Source: Planctomycetota bacterium (lineage in GTDB: Bacteria > Planctomycetota > MHYJ01 > JACPRB01). From it: a stretch of DNA of 7,635 nt. The notes below the pieces were generated by a model that saw nothing but the letters and a program-made list of their open reading frames with translations, had not been told where the DNA came from and made no database searches. Location of the stretch: the NCBI GenBank assembly GCA_016200125.1, contig JACQFK010000527.1, positions 1 to 7,635 on the forward strand. The letters run 5' to 3'. Made by a program: the position numbers and the translations under genes. This document shows positions 1 through 5,942 of the stretch, in pieces (the stretch's first letter is position 1; the number at the start of each line of letters is the position of its first letter).

Positions 1-1043
1 GCATCGGCGAGGCGATCGAGCGGATCCAGGCCTATCCGCTGCCGGTCGATGCCTCCGTGGAGGCGAGCGTGTCGGACTGGCCGCTCGAGGAGCCGGCGGT
101 CGGACCCGGCCGCTGGACGCTCTTCCATCCAGATCAGTACCATTCGCCGGGCTTTCACTTTGCTCCCTTCACCCGGGAGACGCGCTGCCGCTGGGTCTGC
201 TTCCGAGAGGCGGTGAGCGGAGCGCCTCACTGGATCCCCGAGGAGATCGGCTACCTCTTCCATCCCCCGGGGAGCGGGCCGAGGATCACGCCGTCCTACT
301 CGACCGGGCTCTCCTGCGGCCGCGCGGGGCATCCGGTGCTGCTGCGCGGGCTCCAGGAGGTGATCGAGCGCGACGCCGTGGTCGGCGCCTGGTGGGGAAG
401 CTATGCACTCGAGGAATGGGAGGAGGCCGACGTCCTCCCGGCGCTCGATCCCTCGCTTCCGCCGAAGTTTCTCCGGCCCAACCGGCGCTACCGCTTCTAC
501 CGGGCGCGCTCGCCCTTCAGCGATCACGTGACGCTCGTCACCGCGGAAGGGGAGGACCGGGACGGATTCCTGTTCGCCGCGGGATCGGCATGCCGCGAGA
601 CCCGGGCGCAGAGCTGGACGAAGTCGCTGCTCGAGGCGATCCAGGGCCTCTCCTACGTCCGGCAGCTTCGCGCGGATCGCGGGGGTCTGCAGTGGGTGGA
701 CGAGCTCTCGGACTACGCCCACCACGCCGCCTACTATGCGGCGCATCCGGAGCGGCTGAAGGAGACCGCGTTCCGGCGGGCCGTCGCGCCCGCGTCCCGG
801 ACACCGGCGTCGGAATCCCTGACCTCGCTGCGGGAGCGGCTGGGACCGGAGCGGCCCGCGCTCTTCCGGATCATGACGCCGCCGGGGATCGCGGAGGAGC
901 AGCCGGACTGGCGGGTGCTGCGCGTCGTGGTGCCGGGGCTCCAGCCCCTGCACGGGGATCATCGCCGGCCCCACCTGGGAGGCGTCCTGTGGAATCGTCC
1001 GGTGGCGGACTGGGAGGGCCAGCCTCCCCATCCTTTCGCGTGA
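1..1043 (+). CDS. YcaO-domain azoline-forming cyclodehydratase (5'-truncated by window edge)
   Basis: The reading frame (codons from position 3) is open to the left edge, so the true start is outside the window; the GTG at 57 is internal. The 346 visible residues begin with GEAIER (residues 2-7), the end of the YcaO ATP-binding pattern SxxxExxER. They continue with STGLSCG (100-106) and EVIERD (119-124), a GSACRETRAQ...LLEAIQG block with E211 and Q214, and a C-terminal PLHGDHRRPHLGG block ending in PHPFA. Known for the family: YcaO uses ATP to activate the peptide amide and cyclise Cys/Ser/Thr into azolines in TOMM/LAP natural products, and azoline-forming members have a Pro-rich C-terminal tail. 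The final residue here is Ala where PHPFP is more usual. It is followed 13 bp later by a SagB-type dehydrogenase, which supports a peptide-modifying role. YcaO homologues for thioamide or ribosomal-protein modification exist, but the SagB partner makes them less likely. The fusion state of the N-terminus cannot be seen. Confidence 0.9.
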   Translation, partial: IGEAIERIQAYPLPVDASVEASVSDWPLEEPAVGPGRWTLFHPDQYHSPGFHFAPFTRETRCRWVCFREAVSGAPHWIPEEIGYLFHPPGSGPRITPSYSTGLSCGRAGHPVLLRGLQEVIERDAVVGAWWGSYALEEWEEADVLPALDPSLPPKFLRPNRRYRFYRARSPFSDHVTLVTAEGEDRDGFLFAAGSACRETRAQSWTKSLLEAIQGLSYVRQLRADRGGLQWVDELSDYAHHAAYYAAHPERLKETAFRRAVAPASRTPASESLTSLRERLGPERPALFRIMTPPGIAEEQPDWRVLRVVVPGLQPLHGDHRRPHLGGVLWNRPVADWEGQPPHPFA

Positions 1044-1056
1044 CAGGAGAACGCCC

Positions 1057-1785
1057 ATGAGCCTTCGACGCGCGTTCCTTCGCGACAGCGAGCTCGACCG
1101 GTCGTCCTATCCCGAGCTGCGGGATCGGGTGATCGCGTTCGAGCAGGATCCCTCGCCGCACGAGACGCGGTCGTACCCGGGCTATCCGGAGACCGCGCTG
1201 CCGCGCTGCCGTCCGCGTCCGCTGACGGGACTGGAGAAGACGCTGGCGTCGCGGAGATGCGTCCGCCGTCTCGGCCGGGGGCTGCCCTCGAAGCGCGACC
1301 TGGGCCGGCTTCTCCAGTTTGCGCACGGCGTGAGCGGCGGGGAAGGGCGGGGTCCGGTGCCCTCGTCGGGCGGGCTGCAGTCGCTGGAGCTCTACGCGGC
1401 GGCCTTCGATCCCTCGTGGCTGCCGCCGGGCGTTCATCACTACGACCGCGCGGGTCACCGGCTTTCGCAGATCCTGCGCCGCGCGGAGCGGGAGCGCTGG
1501 CGGTCGCTCGTACCGGCGATGGATCTCGTGGAAGGCGGCGCGCTGCTCTGGATCATCGTGGGCGACGCGGCGCGGATCGGCGCAAAGTACGGGGACCGCG
1601 GGGGCCGCTTCCTGCTGATCGAGGCGGGCCACCTGATGCAGAACCTCTGCCTGATGTCGGCGAGCCTGGGGCTTTCGACGGTCCCGCTGGGGGGCGCGCT
1701 GGAGCCGGAGATCGCGCGGGAGCTGGAGCTGCCGGAGACGGACGCGGTCCTCTACGTCGGCCTCTGTGGGACATTAGTAAAGTAA
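1057..1785 (+). CDS. SagB-type FMN-dependent azoline dehydrogenase (nitroreductase fold)
   Basis: This 242-residue protein oxidises azolines to thiazoles/oxazoles, using FMN, on the peptide made by the adjacent YcaO enzyme. Visible family blocks are the FMN-phosphate Arg region SRRCVRRLG (65-73), LLQFAHGVSG (85-94), PSSGGLQSLELY (102-113), PPGVHHYDRAGHRLSQIL (123-140), AKYGDRGGRFLLIEAGHLMQN (about 176-196) and LGLSTVPLGGA (204-214). K177-Y178 match the Lys-Tyr pair reported as catalytic in TOMM dehydrogenases. The ATG at 1057 is supported by AGGAGA at 1045-1050, six bases upstream, and by the 13-bp gap after the YcaO stop, so the two are probably co-transcribed. Oddities: Cys replaces the more usual Ser in the RRS motif. 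The last codons (aca tta gta aag taa) are A/T-rich, unlike the rest of the gene, and the protein ends just after the YVGLCG strand, where relatives usually read VGRP. The 3' end may therefore have been replaced. Confidence 0.88.
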   Translation: MSLRRAFLRDSELDRSSYPELRDRVIAFEQDPSPHETRSYPGYPETALPRCRPRPLTGLEKTLASRRCVRRLGRGLPSKRDLGRLLQFAHGVSGGEGRGPVPSSGGLQSLELYAAAFDPSWLPPGVHHYDRAGHRLSQILRRAERERWRSLVPAMDLVEGGALLWIIVGDAARIGAKYGDRGGRFLLIEAGHLMQNLCLMSASLGLSTVPLGGALEPEIARELELPETDAVLYVGLCGTLVK

Positions 1786-1812
1786 AATATTATAATATTA
1801 TAGTTATATAAT
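1771..1812. other. A+T-only palindromic tract between convergent genes
   Basis: Only about 4 of these 42 bases are G or C, in a window that is otherwise strongly GC-rich. It holds a perfect 14-bp palindrome AATATTATAATATT (1786-1799) overlapping a perfect 12-bp palindrome TATAATATTATA (1791-1802). It covers the last four sense codons and stop of the SagB gene and sits 49 bp beyond the stop of the convergent radical SAM gene. It could act as a weak bidirectional termination or pausing site, since the AT stem runs into A/T tracts on both strands. It could also be a protein-binding site or a recombination scar. No GC-rich stem is present, so it is not a standard intrinsic terminator. The rest of the gap (1813-1860) has only a short T-run (1845-1849) without a convincing stem. 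Confidence 0.6.
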
Positions 1813-1860
1813 GTTTCTTCTGTCTTCTCCGCGATTCGAGATTCTTTTTCGCCGGTTGCT

Positions 1861-2982
1861 TTAGGCGAGGACGAGCTCTTCCTTTCGCGACGCCGCGGGC
1901 GCAGTCACCTTCGTGTGGTGCGGATCGCGCTCGGCGGGCGTGTGGCCGGCCTTCGTGATCGCCGCCCGCATCGTCGCCGACGTCATCCCGCCCTTGCCGT
2001 TGATCTCCGGCAGCCGGATCTCGAAGGGATCGTAGGTCAGCGACCCCAGGTCGTTCGCGCCGCACTTGAGCGCGCGAAGCGCCAGGTCGAAGCCCGTCTT
2101 CGTCCAGTCGACGGAGATGTTCTTGATCAGGCGGCTGAAGAAGATGCGGGAGACGGCGAACATCTGCAGGATGCGGTCGGCGGGGATGGGCTGGCGGATC
2201 TTGGCGCTGCGCGCGAGATCGGTGTTCTGCGGCATGAACACCAGCGGCTCGAAGGCGGTGATCCCGCCGGTCTCGCGCTGGATGTTCTTGATGATCTCGA
2301 GGTGCTCGCAGATGTAGATCTCGTCCTCGACGTGGCCGAAGAGGATCGTGGCCGTCGTCGTCATGCCCAGCCGGTGGGCCGTGCGGATGATCTCCGCCCA
2401 GTCGCCGGTCCGGAGCTTGTCGGAACAGATCTTCTTGCGGACCTTGTCGTTGAGGATGTCGGCGGAGTCGCCGGACAGGGAGTCCAGGCCCGCCTCCTTG
2501 AAGCGGCGGAGGATGTCGAAGGGGGTCGTGCGCGACCGCTTGGCCAGGAAATGGATCTCCGAGGGGGAATAGCCGTGGAGGTGCACCGAGGGGAAGGCGT
2601 CGCGGACCGTCCGGAGGACCTCGAGGTGGTAGTTGAGGTTGAGGTCCGGGTTCAGGCCGCCTTGCAGGGCGACCTGCTTGACGGACCCGCCCTCGCGGAT
2701 CTGGCGGACGATCTCCGCCGGCGTCAGGCTGAAGGCGCCCTTCTGTCCCTTCTTGCGGTAGAAGGAGCAGAACGAACACTCCGCGCGGCAGATGTTCGTG
2801 TAGTGAACCTGCTTCGACCGCACGTAGGTCACGACGTCGCTGTTGATGCGTTCGTTGATGGCCGCCGCCGCATCGAACAACTCGTGGAGGATCTTCCCTT
2901 CCTCCCGCATGAGCATCAGGGCCTCGATGGCCGTGATCTCTTCCCTGTTCAGCACCGTCTCGAGGATCACTTTCGGATCCAT
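1861..2982 (-). CDS. CofH/MqnC-family radical SAM enzyme, subfamily uncertain
   Basis: This 373-residue protein belongs to the family of CofH (F420 precursor FO synthesis), MqnC and MqnE (futalosine-route menaquinone). Residues 51-74 contain VTYVRSKQVHYTNIC followed by the CX3CX2C [4Fe-4S]/SAM motif with C65, C69 and C72. LQGGLNPDL (106-114), HLHGYSPSEIH (134-144), TTTATILFGHVED (208-220), QRETGGITAFEPLVF (235-249) and KCGANDLGSL (306-315) are all family blocks, and length is normal. The C-terminal stretch AGHTPAERDPHHTKV resembles the CofH-type ending more than MqnC. Odd: where relatives read PGGGAE or PGTAAE, this protein reads SGDSAD (170-175), so substrate specificity cannot be assigned. 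The start was chosen because family similarity begins at MDPKVILETV and GGAGAGGG lies six bases upstream. It is convergent with the SagB gene and divergent from polA, so it appears to be a single-gene transcript here. Radical SAM chemistry is near certain; the pathway is not. Confidence 0.9.
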   Translation of the reverse strand: MDPKVILETVLNREEITAIEALMLMREEGKILHELFDAAAAINERINSDVVTYVRSKQVHYTNICRAECSFCSFYRKKGQKGAFSLTPAEIVRQIREGGSVKQVALQGGLNPDLNLNYHLEVLRTVRDAFPSVHLHGYSPSEIHFLAKRSRTTPFDILRRFKEAGLDSLSGDSADILNDKVRKKICSDKLRTGDWAEIIRTAHRLGMTTTATILFGHVEDEIYICEHLEIIKNIQRETGGITAFEPLVFMPQNTDLARSAKIRQPIPADRILQMFAVSRIFFSRLIKNISVDWTKTGFDLALRALKCGANDLGSLTYDPFEIRLPEINGKGGMTSATMRAAITKAGHTPAERDPHHTKVTAPAASRKEELVLA

Positions 2983-2988
2983 AGAGAA

Positions 2989-2996
2989 CCCTCTCC
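2989..2996 (-). promoter_or_regulatory. Shine-Dalgarno deciding the radical SAM gene start
   Basis: Read on the - strand this is GGAGAGGG, ending six bases before the ATG at 2982-2980. It supports that start over an open extension of 56 codons reaching an ATG at 3150. That extension resembles no family N-terminus, and its ATG overlaps the predicted -10 box at 3150-3155. Four-base arms AGAG (2994-2991) and CTCT (2986-2983) could weakly pair across the site; I infer no regulation from this alone. Confidence 0.6.
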
Positions 2997-3149
2997 GCGC
3001 CCAAAAAGGCGAAAGCGGTCTACCGGTACTACCCCCAACCCCAGACTGCTTGCCGACAAAGAACGATGCGCGGAGGCTCCGAGACAGGACTATCCCCGGG
3101 AGGACTCTGGCATGCTTTACACTGAAGAGCGGTCGAACGACGAGGGGCA

Positions 3150-3179
3150 ATTATAGGCCAGTCGCGAGAGCGGATTCAA
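3150..3179 (-). promoter_or_regulatory. Sigma-70-like promoter for the radical SAM gene
   Basis: On the - strand, TTGAAT (3179-3174; 4 of 6 matches to TTGACA) is separated by 18 bases from a perfect TATAAT (3155-3150). Transcription would begin near 3143 and leave a leader of about 160 nt before the start codon at 2982. This is the best promoter-like match I saw in the window and is correctly oriented in the divergent intergenic region. The leader (2983-3143) contains a 7-codon open frame MPESSRG at 3113-3090 with only a poor ribosome site, and no riboswitch that I recognise. Confidence 0.5.
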
Positions 3180-3206
3180 GCCCAAAGATGCGAATCTTCA
3201 CGCCCG

Positions 3207-3245
3207 GCCCTCCGCGAGGGTTGCTGGCCGCGGAGGGCGGATTTT
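3207..3245 (+). other. Strong hairpin plus short T-run in the polA leader region
   Basis: GCCCTCCGCG (3207-3216) is perfectly complementary to CGCGGAGGGC (3229-3238), giving a 10-bp, almost all-GC stem with a 12-base loop. It is followed by GG and ATTTT (3241-3245). Just upstream, AAGAT (3185-3189) and ATCTT (3194-3198) can form a 5-bp stem closed by a GCGA tetraloop. The structure ends 25 bases before the polA ATG. It could be an intrinsic terminator or attenuator for + strand transcripts, a leader structure affecting polA translation, or a mere palindrome. If GATAAA (3246-3251) with TTGCTG (3221-3226) were the polA promoter, the hairpin would lie within promoter DNA instead; that promoter match is weak. 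Confidence 0.4.
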
Positions 3246-3263
3246 GATAAATTGGCGGTCTTC

Positions 3264-5942
3264 ATGGCCCACCGGCTCTTCCTCATCGACGGGTCCTCCT
3301 ACTTCTACCGCGCCTTCTTCGCGGTCCGGGGCCTCGTCAACTCGAAGGGCATGCCCACGAACGCCGCCTTCGGCTTCACCACCATGCTCACCAAGATCCT
3401 CAAGTCGAAGGATCCGGAGGCCATCGCCGTCGTGTTCGACGCCCCCGGGAAGACCTTCCGCGACGACCTCTACAAGGAGTACAAGGCGACCCGCGAGGCG
3501 ATGCCCGAGGACCTCGTCCGCCAGCTCCCGCACGTGAAGTCCATCCCGCCCGCCATGAACATCGTCACCCTCGAGGTCCCCGGGGTCGAGGCCGACGACG
3601 TCATCGGCACGCTCGCGCGGCGGGGCCTGGCCGAAGGCTTCGACGTCATCCTCGTCACGGGCGACAAGGATTTCATGCAGCTCGTGACCAAGAAGGCCGG
3701 CGCCCCGGAGCCGGGCATCACGATCTACGACGACATGAAGGAGCGCATCATCGGCATCGACGAGGTCGTCGAGAAGTTCGGCGTCCCGCCCGAGCGGGTC
3801 GTCGACGTCCTGGCGCTCATCGGCGACACGAGCGACAACATCCCCGGCGTACGAGGGATCGGCCCCAAGTTCGGCGCCGAGCTCGTCCGCGAATTCGGCA
3901 CGGTCGAGCAGATCCTCGAGCAGATCGACAAGGTCAAGCCGCGCTTCCGGGGGCCGCTCGAGACCGGGCGGGCGGACGCGATCCTCTCGAAGAACCTCGC
4001 GACGATCCGCTGCGACCTCGACGTGCCCTTCGACCCGGAGAAGCTCAAGGTGCGGCCGCCGGACCGCGAGCGGCTGGGGAAGATCTTCGCCGAGCTGGAA
4101 TTCACCCGGCTCCTCCAGGATCTCGACGCCGGCGCGCCGAAGCAGCAGACGATCGCGACCGACCGCTACCGGCTGATCAGCAGCGAGGAGGCGCTGAAGC
4201 GCCTGGCGGCGGAGCTGGAGAAGGCCCCCTCGCTCTCGTTCGACCTGGAGACGACGTCGATCGATCCGATGCGCGCGGAGATCGTCGGCTTTTCCCTCTG
4301 CGGACGGGAAGGGGAGCCCGCCTACATCCCCGTCGGCCACCGCTATCTCGGCGTGCCCGAGCAGCTTCCGCTCCAGACCGTGCTCGCGGCGCTCAAGCCG
4401 GCGCTCACGTCTCCGAAAGTCCGGAAAGTCGCTCAGAACGCCACCTATGACGCGCTCATCCTGCGGCGCCACGGGATCGAGGCGGGGCCCATCGCCTTCG
4501 ACACGATGGTCGGAGCCTACCTGATCGATCCCGACCGGGGCCCCTTCGACCTCAAGACGCTCGCGAAGAAATGGCTTTCCCACGACATGATCCACTACGA
4601 GGAAGTCGCGGGGAAGGGCAAGGGACAGGTGACCTTCGACCAGGTCCCGGTCGAGCAGGCGAAGGACTACTCCTGCGGCGACGCCGACGTCACGCTCCGC
4701 CTCGCGCCCCTGCTCGAAAAGAAGGTGCGCGAGGACGGCATGGGCCGCCTCCTGGACGAGGTCGAACTCCCGCTCCTCGGGGCCCTTCTCGAGCTCGAGG
4801 GCAACGGCGTGAAGATCGACGCGGAGCACTTCGCCTCGCTGAGCCGCGAGTTCGAGAAGCGGATGACGGCGGCGGCGAAGGACGCCTTCGTCGCGGCCGG
4901 CGAGGAGTTCAACCTCGACTCGCCGAAGCAGCTGCAGCGGATCCTCTTCGACAAGCTCCAGCTCGACCCCGGGAAGCGCACGAAGACCGGCTTCTCCACC
5001 GACGTGAGCGTCCTCGAGAAGCTCGCGCTCAAGCACGAGCTGCCGGCCAAGATCCTCGAATACCGCCAGCTGGCGAAGCTGAAGGGGACCTACATCGACG
5101 CGCTGCCCGCGCTGGTGAACCCCGCCACGGGCCGCATCCACACCTCCTACAACCAGGCGGTGGCGGCGACGGGGCGCCTGTCGTCCAGCGACCCGAACCT
5201 CCAGAACATCCCCGTGCGGACGGCCGAGGGCCGGCTGATCCGCAAAGGCTTCGTGCCCGAGAAGGGCAAGCTGCTGGTCGGCGCGGATTATTCGCAGATC
5301 GAGCTCCGCATCCTCGCCCATCTCTCCGCGGACTCCCGGCTCCAGCAGGCCTTCCGCGACGGACGGGACATCCACGCGTCGACGGCCCAGGAGATCTTCG
5401 GATCCGCCGACGACGAGTTCCGCCGCCGCGCCAAGGCGATCAACTTCGGCATCATCTACGGGATGAGCGCCTTCGGTCTCGCGCAGCGCCTGGGCATCGA
5501 CCAGAAGACCGCGCAGGAATATATCGACCTCTACTTCTCGCGCTACCCGGGCGTGAAGACCTACCTCGCCGCCACGCTCGAGGAGGCGCGGCGGACCGGC
5601 TACGTCAAGACGATGTTCGACCGCCGCCGCTACACGCCGGATCTCAAGTCGCAGAACCGCGTGATCAGCGGGGCGGCGGAGCGCGTCGCCGTGAACGCCC
5701 CGATCCAGGGCAGCGCGGCCGATCTGATGAAGATCGCCATGATCCGCGTCTCGCGCCGCCTGCGGGGCACGAAGATGCTCCTCATCCTCCAGGTGCACGA
5801 TGAGCTGCTGCTCGAGGTGCCGGGGGGCGAGGCCGACGCCGCGGCGCAGGTCATGAAGGAGGAGATGGAGGGCGTCCATCCGCTGAGCGTGCCGCTCAGG
5901 GTGGACGTCTCGCGGGGGGCCACGTGGGCCGACATGGAATGA
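3264..5942 (+). CDS. polA: DNA polymerase I, full three-domain form
   Basis: This 892-residue cytoplasmic enzyme removes RNA primers and fills gaps in lagging-strand synthesis and excision repair. The N-terminal 5' nuclease (about 1-290) begins MAHRLFLIDGSSYFYRAF and contains VTGDKDFMQL (131-140) and IGDTSDNIPGVRGIGPK (186-202). The proofreading 3'-5' exonuclease (about 300-490) looks active: FDLETTS with D327 and E329, NATYD in Exo II and YSCGDAD in Exo III. The polymerase domain has TSYNQAVAATGRLSSSDPN, motif A DYSQIELR (D675), motif B RxxxKxxxFGxxYG (R720, K724, F728, Y732) and motif C QVHDELL (H845, D846, E847). Length and order match the family. I chose the ATG at 3264 because the canonical N-terminus starts there; an in-frame TTG at 3252 would add four residues. 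The ribosome site is weak (GGCGG, 3254-3258). lptD overlaps the stop by four bases, so the two are probably translated from one message. Confidence 0.98.
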   Translation: MAHRLFLIDGSSYFYRAFFAVRGLVNSKGMPTNAAFGFTTMLTKILKSKDPEAIAVVFDAPGKTFRDDLYKEYKATREAMPEDLVRQLPHVKSIPPAMNIVTLEVPGVEADDVIGTLARRGLAEGFDVILVTGDKDFMQLVTKKAGAPEPGITIYDDMKERIIGIDEVVEKFGVPPERVVDVLALIGDTSDNIPGVRGIGPKFGAELVREFGTVEQILEQIDKVKPRFRGPLETGRADAILSKNLATIRCDLDVPFDPEKLKVRPPDRERLGKIFAELEFTRLLQDLDAGAPKQQTIATDRYRLISSEEALKRLAAELEKAPSLSFDLETTSIDPMRAEIVGFSLCGREGEPAYIPVGHRYLGVPEQLPLQTVLAALKPALTSPKVRKVAQNATYDALILRRHGIEAGPIAFDTMVGAYLIDPDRGPFDLKTLAKKWLSHDMIHYEEVAGKGKGQVTFDQVPVEQAKDYSCGDADVTLRLAPLLEKKVREDGMGRLLDEVELPLLGALLELEGNGVKIDAEHFASLSREFEKRMTAAAKDAFVAAGEEFNLDSPKQLQRILFDKLQLDPGKRTKTGFSTDVSVLEKLALKHELPAKILEYRQLAKLKGTYIDALPALVNPATGRIHTSYNQAVAATGRLSSSDPNLQNIPVRTAEGRLIRKGFVPEKGKLLVGADYSQIELRILAHLSADSRLQQAFRDGRDIHASTAQEIFGSADDEFRRRAKAINFGIIYGMSAFGLAQRLGIDQKTAQEYIDLYFSRYPGVKTYLAATLEEARRTGYVKTMFDRRRYTPDLKSQNRVISGAAERVAVNAPIQGSAADLMKIAMIRVSRRLRGTKMLLILQVHDELLLEVPGGEADAAAQVMKEEMEGVHPLSVPLRVDVSRGATWADME

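Noticed and set aside
57..59. GTG as the start of the YcaO gene
   Set aside because: The frame is open to the left edge and the upstream residues GEAIER are part of the YcaO ATP-binding motif.
871..1632. A 253-codon - strand frame across the YcaO/SagB junction
   Set aside because: It is antisense to two recognised proteins, Arg/Ala/Pro-rich and without motifs.
1786..1860. Insertion-sequence end or standard intrinsic terminator between the convergent genes
   Set aside because: There is no matching inverted repeat elsewhere in the window, no target-site duplication that I can see, and no GC stem before the T-run at 1845-1849.
1790..3004. A 404-codon - strand frame overlapping the radical SAM gene in another frame
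   Set aside because: It is R/P/G/H-rich with no motifs and runs inside the coding sequence of the recognised enzyme.
2983..3150. 56-codon N-terminal extension of the radical SAM protein
   Set aside because: Its residues match no family N-terminus, its start codon overlaps the predicted -10 box, and the internal ATG at 2982 has a good ribosome-binding site.
3116..3155. TTTACA as a -35 box for a + strand promoter toward polA
   Set aside because: The nearest -10-like sequence on the + strand is about 27 or more bases away, outside the workable spacing.
1915..3156. A 413-codon + strand frame opposite the radical SAM gene
   Set aside because: It is a D/L/V/R-rich shadow without recognisable domains; the opposite strand encodes a complete CX3CX2C radical SAM protein.
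3252..3254. TTG start for polA
   Set aside because: It adds only four residues (MAVF) before the canonical MAHRLFLIDGSS; the ATG at 3264 is preferred, though the ribosome site does not settle it.
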